NCBI GenBank assembly: GCA_032821775.1
Contig: JAVLRN010000015.1
Location: forward strand, 124,001-188,000
DNA length: 64,000 bases
Reading direction: 5' to 3'
From: Sanguinoderma infundibulare
Lineage: Eukaryota > Basidiomycota > Agaricomycetes > Polyporales > Polyporaceae
The translations under genes were made by a program, and so were the position numbers. The notes under the pieces were generated by a model. That model had not been told where the DNA came from, searched no databases, and saw only the letters and a list, made by a program, of their open reading frames with translations. Below, one piece after another: positions 23,490 through 35,327 of this stretch (position 1 is the first letter of the stretch; each line of letters begins with the position of its first letter).

Positions 23490-24429
23490 CTACGCCAAGA
23501 GCGTCTTGAGCTCGCCATTGTCCACCATCTCCTTCACGACGTCCAGCCCACCGACAAACTCGCCCTTGACGATGAGCTGCGGGAATGTCGGCCAGTCGTT
23601 GAGCACCTTCAGGCCCTGCCGCACGCTCTCGTCGGTGAGGATGTCAAAGTGGGAGAAGGGCACGCTCTGGTCGTGCAGGAGGCCGACGATCCGCCGCGAG
23701 AAGCCGCAGCGGGGCGCGTCGGGCGAGCCCTTCATGAAGAGGACGACGGGGGCCTGGGTCATGAGCGCGCGCAGGCGCGCGTTGAGCTGCTCCGGGGACT
23801 CGTCCTCTGGGGCAGGGGCGGGCGCGGCCGGGAGGCGGTCGGTGGTGGACTGAGGCTTTATGGAGGGAGAGGACTGGATGTGCTTTGCGATCTCTTGAGT
23901 GAGGGTGGGCGCGTCTGCGCCTGATATGCGGGAGAGGAGGGTGTGGCCCTGTGTTGTGGCACGCACGCACACGAACACAAACGACGGCGAGGTCAGGACG
24001 GAGAGAGACGGTGGCAAAAGGGTTGGACGTACGCGGAGGATGACGAACGTGGGCACGGCCTCGATGTCGAACGACTCAGCGATGTCCGACTGATCCTCCG
24101 CCTCCACCTAGAGCGAGCATGGCCGTATGCGCAGTGCGCCACAGACACAGGCACGGGCCGGGCTCGGTTAGCAACTCCCATCGGGAAGGGATCACGATCC
24201 GGAGGGCTGCACACGCCCGACGCACCTGGAGGACGAGGACTTGGGGGTACTTTTTCGAGAGCTCGCGCACGACCTCGTTCATCTGCTTGCACGGCTCGGC
24301 CCATGGTGCCCAGAAGTTGATGAGGGAGACGCGGTTGAGGTCCTCGGAGAGTACGTTCTGGAAGTGTTCCGGCGAGGTCACCTCATGGAAATTCGCCGGC
24401 GCAGCAGGACCAGCAGCAGCAGCAGCCAT
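23490..24429 (-). CDS. GRX4: Monothiol glutaredoxin (Grx3/Grx4 type)
   Basis: Cytosolic/nuclear iron-sulfur carrier that delivers iron and, with BolA-type partners, signals iron status. Exons (minus) are 24226-24429, 24033-24107 and 23490-23948, in phase, 245 residues. An N-terminal thioredoxin-like domain (about residues 10-110) has INFWAPWAEPCKQM and AVPTFVILR. An Ala/Pro linker follows, then one glutaredoxin domain with FMKGSPDAPRCGFSRRIV; the CGFS cysteine is the cluster ligand. WPTFPQLIVKGEFVGGLDVV is the glutathione-binding and GG region. One Trx plus one Grx domain is the usual fungal architecture. The gene is convergent with the small secreted-protein candidate, with under 100 bases between stops. 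Confidence 0.94.
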
Positions 24430-27092
24430 CTCTCGCTTGTCTAGAGTAGGTCTTGGGAGGAGAGTATCGCGAGGTCAAGTGTTTGAGACACGGACAGTAA
24501 TCGCAGCGGATGTATAGGGCGAGCGAGGAGGGGCAGTAGGGGCGACTCGACTTATGGCTTGCAGGCGGCCGAGCCGATGATTCAGACGAACGGCGGCCAT
24601 GCAATTCCGCAAAACCCAGTCTTGCACTATCTGATAAGCAAAGAGTACCAGATGATGGCGCAATCCTCATCTAAATCTCCCACAACAATCTAATCTTATC
24701 TCACGACTCCCAGACTTATCTTATCAGGCACTCGCGCGCTTCCACACTTGTCTGGCCTCCACCACCATCGAATGGACTTTCTTGGTAGGAAATTCGCTTG
24801 GTGCCTGGTAAGGCGAGTTTATGAATACTCAGATTGCCTCTGGTGGTGCGTAAGGTCCTTTGGAAGTCAACGTGTTTCGAGCTCTCACAACGTGCCAGAT
24901 CTGCAGACCCTGGCTGAGTTTCCAGCCTGACTGGCCCCCTGCCCGGAGGTATATGTGAGAGATTTGAAGACGTCAGGAGGACGCCACATTGATATTTATG
25001 GTTTTTAGGCACTATGCGAGTATCCGGAGTCATTTATGCCGCACGAACCAGAGCGTACCTGTAGGCTGTACGCTGACGCGAGCTCGTGTGTCGGCACTCG
25101 GGGCGTACTATAAGACAGACTCAGATGAATTCCAAGGTCTGAATTTTTGCTGATGCGCCTAGCACTTGGTTAACCCATAGAGATCGCACCGAGAAGCGCA
25201 ACACGCCCAACGGTGGATGAGCCAACTTCGACTTTAAGTCGGACCAAAGCGTCAGACCTCCCTTAGAGCCTGATAGGGTGCTCTGAATCGCTTAGCAGGT
25301 CTCTCAAGGCAGCCCACGGACCTTCATGGAAGCGATGTTTTGCTGATTAGTAGGAATGACCCGAGGCGCACGTCGTGCACAGGTCCAAGTAGCATGCGGG
25401 GCGGACGCGCCACGCTGCGTTCTGCCTTGTCTTCCTGGCCATTGCCATTCGTTTTCGGTCGAATTTCGCTCAAGGTAAAAATGATTGGAAACTTTGGGCG
25501 TACCGCCTGGCAGACAAGTCACAAAGAAGGCTCGGGGACATGCCAGCGAACTACCGGGAACCTCTCGACTGTTGAGTCATCACTCGGCCAATCTCTTGCA
25601 ATTGTCAATAAGTCCAATACCGTAGCATGTTATGTCGGTCTTCCATGTAACGTTGGGTATGGATCAGAATTCCCGTGTTTTGTCCTACCACCGATCTGTT
25701 GATGACTGTTCTTGAAGACAGGCTTACAGGGGATTTACAAGACTGGGGCTTGACGATACGGCCTATCCCGACCTGCACATCGCTTTGAGACTACAACAGC
25801 TGGAGAGGACGCCAGCGTATTTTCGGCACATTTACAGTACGTAACAGCAACGCAAGCGCAAACATGAAATTCCATCACTAAAAACTTGCAAGCTTCGGCA
25901 ACGCCGATGAACAGAAGGTTCAGCCTTACACAACAGAAAAGGTCAGAAACGTATCGGCGACTCCCAAGCCGTTTGTCGCCACGTCGAGCGTGACACGAGA
26001 TTCACAGAGACACATACGTCTGCCGAGACTGGGCAAAGGCTTTGACACCTTTGGTGTAGAGGGTGCACTCCAACCCGCCGCCTTCTCATGCATATTCTCT
26101 CGGAACCACCGCCGCAAGGAAATTAAGCCTCCTGCGGCACCGAGAAGCGACAGGGCCAACTCCATTCGCTCGCACTGCGCAATAGCGGTCAAATGCAACC
26201 CACTCCATCGACCTTCAGCTTCCACCCGCTAGGCCGAATGCACATACATGGTGGTGACCTCCACCTCCCAGAGCGCAGGGAACGACGATCGGTGCGCAGT
26301 GGGAGTCATAAAATCATATATGTCCAAACTAACGTGTGCGCACCCCCTCTCAAGTTCGGGCCAGAAGCCAACACCGCTTCTCGCATTCATTCGCTCGTTG
26401 CTCCCGAGATTGGTTTTTTTTATTTGCGTTCGGGCGAATGCCCCCGAGATCCAAGGCCATGAGAGAGTTCCGCACACTTATCTCGCACAGCGGCGGCTGC
26501 GGCGGGGTGGGGCTGGGGTGGGGGAGTGAGCGACCACATGCCGCTGGCCCCGGTGACGGTCCCGAACCGAAGCACGGGAAAAGTAGCCCAGCGTGTGTGC
26601 GTGTGCGCGTGTGTGTGCTCGCGTTCGTGCCGTGAACGAGCCGCAGAGAGTGAATGTGCACTGATGTGCGATACGACTGACTTTCTCGGTACACTCGCAC
26701 GCGCGGGAGCGCGCGCGTGAGAACGAAAATAGAGTGCGTGTCATTAAGAGCGTCGCCGGCACCGAGAGACTACGAGAGCCGTGCCCGGGACGAGGGAACG
26801 GTACGGTACATTGTGGCCATAGTAGCCAGGCACGCGCCGGGCGCCTGCGCGGGAACGCCGGGGTCGGGAAAGGAAGGCGTGGTTCGTGCTCGACGACCAC
26901 GATAGTCGCGAGAGCGGCGAGCCGGGGATGTGGATAGCGATGGGTCGAATTCAAACGAGCGAAGCGTGTGTGAACACCGTCCAGGGCCGCCATCATCAGC
27001 CGGGGATAGGGATATTGTCGTGTTGTTGATGACCTGAGAGCGGGGGGCGCTTCGACCGCGTTCGAAGCAGCGGTCGGCGCGGGACGGAGCGT
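24430..27092. other. Intergenic region, no supported gene
   Basis: This contains the promoter of the glutaredoxin gene and 3' sequence of KU70. A minus-strand frame of 99 codons (25926-26225) is open, but has no known motif and weak codon bias. A GT/GC-alternating tract lies at 26591-26624. The 26500-27090 part is GC-rich. Confidence 0.35.
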
Positions 27093-30000
27093 TCAGGCGT
27101 GGTTGTCCAGCCAATCCGCGACGCGGTCGACGAGCTCCGCCTTCTTGCCAGATACAGATTCGCCCTTGCCCTTGAGGAATTCCTGCGGGATCGAGGGCAT
27201 CAATGAGTACTGCGGGCATCAGACGTGCCGCGAAGGCGAAGAGAACGAGCGGAGGCGTTGCCATAGGTGAGGCTCTCACGCGCCCCCCGCATCGACGTCG
27301 ACGTCGACGTCGCAGCGGCGACCGCGGAGCTAGACTGGCTGGCACGCCCGCGCAGCGGAGAGCTTGGCAGCAGGCACGCCCGACGACGCCATAGCGCAAT
27401 CGTGCTCTGGGCACCGGCACTCGCACTCGCACTGGCCCGGCCGGGGAGCGCGCCGTCACATGAGCAGGAGGGGAGCAGAACGACGAACCTTGAGCTGGTC
27501 GACACGGAGCTGTGGAAATAACGCAAGTCAGCTGGCGTCCGCACTCGCGACTGGGCACCGGGCATCCCGGGCCCCCTCTCGAACCCATACATAGACGTGG
27601 ATCGGTATGGGAACCGACCCGCGAGAGCCGCTGTGGCCCGTCGGAGACGGGGCGGGCAGAATGGGGCAAGAATGGGCCACGTACCTTGGCGAGCGCGCCC
27701 GCCTCGTATTTGCTGCGAATTTCCGCCTCGTCCACGCTGACATCCTGTAGGTAGTGCGCATTTAGCGGCATTCGGAAACGAACGGCCAGCGCGACGGCCA
27801 GGCACGCAGGCGTGGCTCGGCCACAGGGGGGTGCGAGGGGCGTGGATACTCACCGCCTTCCGCTTCGAGCCCGCGACAGGAGCGGCCACGACGTTTGCCG
27901 ATTCGTCCTCGTGCAGGGCCTGCTTCCACGCCTTCATCAGCTGGCCTGCTCGCTGTTCCGATGCGTGGCGAGGAGAAGGACGACGCGAGGGTTCGGAAAG
28001 GTTCCAGCGGTGCGGACGGCGGCGTCGGAGAGAAAGTTGTCCCTGTTACGTGAACGCTGGTTCGAACGGGGGTACAAGGGGCCGTCCTGACCTTGTGTAT
28101 CATACTATACTTCGGCTCCGTCAGGTCCTCAAAGGCTTCGGCATCGAATTCTTCACGGAAGGCGTTGGCTTCGAGCTGGGCATTGTGATACGCAAGAGCT
28201 GAAACGGAAACATGGGAATGCGTGCCGTAACCGTCAGCGCGCGATAGAAGGCGATGATCGAGGGGAAATACGTCGGGTTGCGCACCAGGGTTCGGATACG
28301 AGTCCGGTGGATACGACCCGTTCTTGACATTGAGCTTGTCTATCCACAACCGCGCAGCATCCTTGAGTTCGTCCGATGCTGTGAGACCGCGCCCGAACGA
28401 CGGTCAGCCATCAATTTAGCGGCAGGAACGAAGTAGCGGTGGTGCGCGTTTGATAGCGGCCCGAATGCCCCAGGAGTTGGTCGAATGGATCTGTGAGCTC
28501 GTGACTGGCCATGAGGAGGAGATGATGTCTCACCGCGGAAGGCCTTCTCCACTGGCGCGGCCCGGATGTCGTCGGCGAACGGCAGCGGGATGAGATGGAA
28601 GCCCGGAGGCTCCCGCCAACCGCTCTCGTCGACCTTCTCTTCCTGGACACGTCAACAGCGGTTAGTTTGCCTGTCACATGGGTGGGGGCGTGCCATCGAG
28701 GACCCTGGATCCAGAGCCTTCCGTGCGGGGGTATATTGGATATAACTCAATCGAAGCCCTTACCTGCGGGAGCACTGCGCAGAAAATGGGAGACGAGTTG
28801 CGCCGAGTAAGCGCGAGGACGATTGCGATCTTCTTCTTGTTGATCATCGACCGGAGGAGGGCGGTGAAAGTACGCTTGCTCCCAGAATATGTCTGGCAGT
28901 GTATGGAGTGGTCAGCGACATCGCACGAGCGCGCACAGGACAGAAAATTTTTGAGAACGCTCGAAAGGTCCGACAGAGCTGAGAGAAGATTCGACCGCAT
29001 ACCATCTCGTCGGGGTATATGAAAAATGAATGCTTGACGTTGTCCTCGAAGGCAAGCTCCTTCCGATCCTTGAATCCCAGAAGCTTGATTCCTGTACCAT
29101 GTGGTCATTTGAATGTCTGGTTCAATGTTCTTCCTTGCTCAGCTTCACACTCACCAGGCTCCAGTCCCAGCGTCCGGAAGGCGCGTACTTCTTCTGCGGT
29201 GTAGAACACCCGGCTGCCGAGAGGCACCGATCGGGTTCCAAAGTCAGACACCTTGGTTTGCTCAGCATCCTCGTCACCACCCTCAGCTGACGGAGCACCG
29301 AGGTCCATGCCGAACAAAATTTGTGCTTTCTCCGTCTCCGTTTCTCGATCCTATGGACAGAAAATCCCTGTGAGATCCAACGCCATTCGGAGGTGCGGAC
29401 ACGCCGACGCACCTCGTCTACGTAAGAAGTCCGGGAGGCGGCCACTTCCGTTCGTCCGTCTTCCAGCTGGGCAAAGTACCGGTACGCCCCTTTCTTCTGC
29501 TCCGTAATCAAACCATACCTGGAAGTTTCACAGAAAACGTTGAGGACAAAATAAGGATCAAACACAGGCGGAGAAGCCACAGCTTACCCTTTGACTCCAA
29601 TGACGAAATCGGGCGCGAGCGTGAACGGTATGCTGAACGCCGCTCTCTTTGGCACCTCGTGGAAACGCATCTGTGACAGCAGCTCGTCTATCCGACCGAT
29701 GGCTATCGACTCGGGGAGTATCGAGCCTTCTCCATCCTCCCCCATGTCATCCGACTCGGTAATGTTGGTCGTCAAGAGGACGGACTATTAAACGAGAGAA
29801 GTCAGAAAAGACTCATCGCTAACAACCGAGCAACGGATGCAGTCTGCTCGGCCATCGCAATGAAGGTTTACCGAGTAAAACTTGTCTGGGTCGAATGATT
29901 TCTCTTCTGTGCTAATAAAGAACGGTTCGACGGTGACTCCGGCTTGAGCAAGATCCTGTAGCAATTGGGGACATGGTGAGCGACTACTGCACCCCAAGGG

Positions 30001-31203
30001 CCGCAGCACTTTGACGGTCTTCTTTGAAGCATAACTCCTCTCAACGTTGAAACACCGAAAGGCAACGTGCTTGACGGTGGCGAGCGGCCTGTCATCGCAG
30101 ACCACACCGAAAATACTTTCTCCTAGAGCGTCTACCCGACCTGCCTTACGTCTCGACTGACGACCCGTGTCTCTAGGGCCGTAAAAGGCGATATCTTGCG
30201 GGACCACATCTCATGATGTAGTGCAAGCGTGCATATGCAAGGCTCAACCCAATTGAACTCAAATGTTGGGCTTAGTCAAGCGCGATGCCTTTCAAGGTTC
30301 GCGCAACCAAGAGCTTGAGCAAGAAGACCGTCGTTTTGCCGAGCCCATAGTAACCCTTGACTTACGATCAACGTCGTACGAGCAGAAGTAATCAAGCGAC
30401 TACTGCCAGCGCCAGGATGGGGGTTGTCTTCATCCGTAATGAAGAAGACGCGCTTCGTCGCAGTCTTCGGCGCACTAAAAACTTGAGCGGTTAGGAGCGC
30501 TCGAGTTTCACGAATCCTAACTACGCACCCGTCGCGCATGACCCAATTGCAGCTCGTGAATACGTCACCGACGGGTACGCGCTTCCCGTTCATGGGCGGG
30601 AACTCGTCGCGGAGCATTTTGGGGTTATCCCTTGCCTCTAGCGACCGGGAACGCACGTACATGAGCGGCGTTGGCGAGTCAGACAAGGGTGTGGGGGACG
30701 TACCATCGAGCAAGTGCAGCAGAGTGGTGACGCTTGGCACGTCGATAGCGGCCAGCGGCTGATAGACGTATACGCCCTTCTTGATGTCTGCGCCCGCTTC
30801 CCCGTTCTCGTTCCGTTTCGTCTGTCACCGGAGGCATATATTGGGTACGATATTCGAGAAGCGCTCAACGGGGACAGCTGGTGCACTGACCGTGTTGAAT
30901 AACATGATGCCAACGGAGTCGTTCGGGCCTACAAGGACCTTCCGCTTCTGGATCTGCATGGCCGCTTCTAGCGCGACCATGAGATTGCAGGTCTGGACGT
31001 CTTCGTAGCGGGGATCTTCTCGTAGCTCCAGCATGGACGGAGAGCAGTCGATGCAGAAGAGAATGACGTCTCGCTTCCCTTCGTAGAACTAGCGGGAGTT
31101 TGAGATGCATGCTTGCAGATTGGCTGGCATCAGCACTCACTGAGGTGTCCTGAAGTTCCTCGTCCTCTTCGTCGTCGATCTTGTTCCAGTCATCGTACGG
31201 CAT
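27093..31203 (-). CDS. KU70: Ku70 DNA end-binding subunit
   Basis: Subunit of the Ku70/80 ring that binds double-strand ends for non-homologous end joining and protects telomeres. Eighteen exons (minus): 31141-31203, 30891-31088, 30704-30821, 30529-30637, 30366-30474, 29872-29955, 29588-29784, 29413-29518, 29155-29350, 29003-29091, 28764-28892, 28534-28642, 28286-28378, 28092-28198, 27854-27952, 27685-27744, 27489-27509 and 27093-27182. All are in phase, 658 residues. Order: acidic start; vWA-type N-terminal domain (RDVILFCIDCSPSML, VFFITDEDNPH); Ku beta-barrel core (MRFHEVPKRAAFSIPF, GYGLITEQKKGAYRYF, GFKDRKELAFEDNVKHSFFIYPDE); C-terminal arm; and a SAP motif at the end (LRVDQLKEFLKGKG). Exon 17 is only 21 nt. 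Introns of 410 nt (29956-30365) and 306 nt are unusually long. The gene is head-to-head with PTPA. Confidence 0.96.
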
Positions 31204-31994
31204 GATGTCACGGATGTGGTAGAAGTTAGATTGGCTGCCTGTTGATATATTGTTTGTCAAGAGCCTTTGCCGGTGTATCGAGAGTGCAGGTAGCGTGCAA
31301 ACTGTGGCGAGAGGAGGTGGTGGTCAGAGGCGAAGCGACGGCAATGCGGTGGACTAGCAAGCGCCCAGCGCGACGCGTCTTGCCACGTGACTCATTCGCC
31401 CCTTTCTGGCGTTGTGGCGTAGTGCCTGATTTGGTTACCGTAAGAACCACGGTGACCAGACTTGTGACGGCCTCGTTGAGCAGTGACCACCGTAAGGAAG
31501 AGGTCGGTAGCCCCAGCTCTCACACAGTCACTCACAGCCCGAGCCACACTCACTCTCTCACACCGTGGCCTTGTGACAGACCTGTCATTCAAGACTCAGC
31601 CCTCGAGATCTCGGCCTGCGTTTCGTTCTGTCTTCCAATCTCCCCCGTCCCAGGGTATCCATAGCCCTCGGCCGACGTTCCCTCAACACACAATACAGCT
31701 CGCGGCACGCGGCACGAACATCACTTTGGCTTGTGGCAATCAAGCTTGCGCACTCAATCGGTGCCGTACACGCCGTGGGATCGCCCGTCTGCCCCATCGC
31801 CCACTGCGGCTCCAGGCTAACTTCAAACGGACAGATTCGCTACCTCCACCATCTTCCATCGCTTTCCATCTCAGCTCCCCATCTTCTGCCGCGCGCCCCT
31901 TCCAAGTTCGAAATCCGAGAAGGACGCCCGTCGTCTTCGAAACCTCAGCCCGTACCTCTCGTACGTCAACGACGCCGCGTTCGGACCAAAGACG
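31204..31994. promoter_or_regulatory. Shared divergent promoter, KU70 / PTPA
   Basis: About 790 bases separate two divergent ATGs. The PTPA-proximal half is CT/CA-rich, with repeated CACTCACA-like words near 31520-31562. I find no convincing TATA box. Confidence 0.4.
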
Positions 31995-33815
31995 ATGGCT
32001 TCCCCGGGCCCCGGCAGCCTCAATTCGAATTCCAGTTCAGATGCACAGGCGCAGGCGCATTTGCTTGCGGGCGCAGGCTCGGCTTCGACGGCGCTGCCCG
32101 AGCTGCGCGCGATCGCCGTCGAAAGCCTCGATCCCTCCTCGGATGTGCCTGTCCCGCGAATCAAGACCGACGAAGACGTGCACGCGTGGAGGCGCACGCG
32201 CGGCTACCACGACTACGGCCTCTTCCTCCGCCGCCTTGCAGAATCTGTCGTCGGCTGCACCCTCCCGCACGATATCACAGACCCTGACCAGGTCCGTCTG
32301 TTCGGTGTTACGTCCTTGCCCCTGGCACAAACGGATGGCCGGCTGACGTTCCTTGTTCGTTGCTACGGCACGCGCAGAGCGTGTCCAAGGTGATCGGGCT
32401 GTTGGACAAGCTGGACGGATGGATCGATGAGATCCCGCCACTCCCGACCCCGCAGCGTTTCGGGAACCTCGCTTTCCGCACGTGGGGAAAGCGGTTAGAA
32501 GAGGTGCGTACGCGGCCGTAACGGGCAATCTGGCAGCCACAATTGTTGCTCGCTCCTTGTCTTGGAACCCTTACTCTTACTCTTATTCTTATCCTCGTCG
32601 CAAGGCCCCATTCACTCGTCCCTGGGAGCCCGCGGCCTTGATTTCATTATCGCAGTCACTTAGGGCGCGACTGACACCCGATTGTCTCTTGACACAGGAA
32701 TCGACGGCGCTTTTGCGCCAAATGCTTCCGGAGAGGCTCCGTGCCGCGGTTCCGTTCCTCGAGCCGTACTGGCTCACGTCCTTCGGCTCCTTCGTGCGCA
32801 TGGACTACGGCACGGGCCACGAGGCCTCGTTCGCGCTCTTCCTGCTCAGTCTGACGCTCGTCCGCTTCCTGACGCCCGAGCCGGACGTTGAGCGGCAGGT
32901 GGTGCTGAACCTCTTCGTGCGCTATCTGCGGTTGTGCTGGCGCCTCCAGGACGCCTACAAGCTCGAGCCCGCGGGCAGCCACGGCGTCTGGGGCCTGGAT
33001 GACTACCACTTCCTGAGCTATGTGTTCGGCAGCGCGGAGCTGCGAGGTAGGGAAGCTTCCTGATCCGGACGCGAGTGTGTACGGTGCTCATTGCTCGGTG
33101 TTATGGACACAGACCAGAAAGAGATACCGGTCTCGGCCGTACTACGCCCGCCGCTGCCGCCGACGAACCTGTACTTTATGTCGATCATGCGGATACACGA
33201 GGTTAAGTCGGGGCCGTTCCACGAGCACTCGTCGCAGCTGTACTCGATCGCGACCGGGGTCCAGCACTGGCACAAGGTGCACTCGGGGCTGTTCAAGATG
33301 TACGAGGCGCGTCACACCGTCTCTTTTTGGCGTGTGTGGATTAAACTTACGGTTTGATCCAGGCGGAAGTCCTCGGGAAGCGCGTGGTGGTTCAACACAT
33401 ACCCCTGGGCGGCCTCCTCCCGTGGGACGTCCCCCGCCCTCGGTCTCAATCCGAGCAAGGAGACGGTGCATCCCTGGGCCTGGCAGGAACGTCGGCGCCG
33501 TTCGCCCGAGCTACTGCGGCCCCGTGGGCCGCGACTGGGTCATCGATGGTGCCACCGATGACGACGCATGCACAGCCGCACGATGGGGCCCCGCCGTCGT
33601 TCTCACATGCGACCTCGCTGGGGTACGGGCATGTAACTCGACTGCCTGGAGGAGTCAACCCGGGTCCGATCGTTCCCGGACGGGCGCCACTGGGAACCAC
33701 AGCGAGCACTGCTTTGAGGCCTAGTCAAGGAATTGCACCGCGGACTATGGCTCCGCCGCCGCCGCCACATCGTGCAGCGAGTCATCCTGCACCTGGTGAC
33801 GGCGACTCGCCATGA
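31995..33815 (+). CDS. PP2A activator (PTPA), peptidyl-prolyl isomerase
   Basis: PTPA/Rrd proteins activate PP2A-type phosphatases and have prolyl isomerase activity. Exons are 31995-32291, 32378-32503, 32698-33046, 33113-33306 and 33363-33815, 472 residues. Seen: a Ser/Ala-rich start; VPRIKTDEDVHAWRRTRGY; GLLDKLDGWIDEIPP; RFGNLAFRTWGKRL; the signature VRMDYGTGHEASFALFL; LEPAGSHGVWGLDDYHFLSY; and FKMYEAEVLGKRVVVQH. The C-terminal 130 residues form a Pro/Ser/Gly-rich disordered tail absent from minimal members. The last intron appears to start with GC, because the exon boundary preserving AEVLGK gives GC-AG (33307-33362). A GT-AG choice (33311-33369) also keeps the frame but replaces AEV with AL. 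Rrd1-like versus Rrd2-like class was not decided. Confidence 0.93.
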
Positions 33816-35327
33816 GGCCTTGCGTCGGAACTCGGGACGCGAATAGTGGTTCTCAGAATGCATCTCCACACTACCAGTATGCGGCCTCTGGCCGCGATGG
33901 GCTTCAACCAGATCTTTTATGTAGCCATGTTTTTTCTGTAGCCTACTAGAGAATAACGCACGCTTGGCTTGTCTTTCTAACGTCTACACGTGCGCGATGG
34001 ATATGCGCGGAAAGTTAAACAGCAACAAGACGCGCGGGAAAACGTCGGGCAGTGGACCGCGCTCCAGCCCGTTCTGGCAGGCAGCACTGCAATCGGCGAC
34101 TTCCGGGGCGTGTGATTGGCTGGTCCGCGCCGGGCGACGGCAATCGATGGAGCAAAAAAACCGGGCGGACCCCGTCCTGGCCGTCGATCCCTCTCTCTCT
34201 GCTGCCCCCACCCTCTCGCCATCGCATCCCACAGGCCAGGAGCTCAAGCATACCCCTGCAACAGCCAGCTGCAGGGAGACCCCACCGCACACACGCACGC
34301 CGTGCTGCCGTCGTACCGCCCGCTGCGACGCAGGCCAGCCTGGGCCCCGCCAACATTTTTGACCAAGCGAGAAACGACGACCTCCGTCTGTTGACCCTCG
34401 AGTGAGTTTCTCTTCCAGTGTTCGTTTCGTATCCCTCGCGTCATTTGGTGTCATTGGGCGAGGCCCTGGTCTGGTCTCTCTGCTCACCCGCCTTGCGGCG
34501 GTGGGCAGGCAAACGTCTAAATCACTCGCGGGACGGGCACGGGATAGGGATGTGTCGAATTTTCGGAGTTTACTCCATTTGTCGTGATGCTCGTTTACGT
34601 TTGTGCTTCCATGTCGAGAACGTCGGTTTGGCGCAGACGTGGCGTCGTGCTCGCAGTCTGTTTCTTCTTCCTTGCGCGGGATGTTGCCCATCGATACGTT
34701 GTGCCCCGTCGCGGCCCGTAAAGCGGCGCTCTATACTAAACGACCATTTACGTCCCTGGTCTGTGCGCACAAACGTGGCCGCTTGGTTCGTTTGTGGTCC
34801 AGCCTGGTCTTATATTGGCCCGTACTCTAACATATACCTCGTCGGTCTTCGAGCAGTAGCTGATTCCCTCCCTCATAGGTGGTCATCCGTTCGTGGTATG
34901 GCATTCTTCTCACTCTTGACGCGTCCTATCTAACGCCATTCTGCAGGAGAACCTCCTTGACAGGACTCTCGCGCGCCGCATCTCAATCGACTCTACCCCG
35001 GACCGTTTCCGTGTCCCGGACCTTCTTCCCCTTTCTGCTTAGCAGTTCCTTTTCCCTTCAAGCTCGTCCTCGCTTCAGGGAGCGAGGATCCCATCCCGAC
35101 TGAAGGAAACCTTATAGTTACCGTCCCTATCCCGCCCGGTTCGTTCTCGCGGCCGCGGCGGTAGGCTCGGTAATTCGGGTTCCGCGAACAACTCATTCAA
35201 AACGACTATCTACCCCGTTCCGGGGGAGAGCCCGCGCTTTCTCCCTCTCTTCCACGCCACCATAGACCAAGACCCTGAAGTTCACGAACCCACCACGCTT
35301 GGTGCGCTAGAGCCGAATCAACGACGA
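33816..35327. other. Intergenic region upstream of ODC
   Basis: Spacer plus probable long 5' leader of the ornithine decarboxylase gene. Only overlapping short frames were seen; no domain-bearing gene. Confidence 0.4.

Noticed and set aside
27267..27594. Plus-strand frames opposite the KU70 3' introns
   Set aside because: They derive from GC-rich intron sequence and simple repeats; there is no start context or domain.
29788..30207. 139-codon minus-strand frame with ATG
   Set aside because: It is the KU70 intron at 29956-30365 read through into the exon at 29872-29955. The true junctions give the conserved KU70 sequence.
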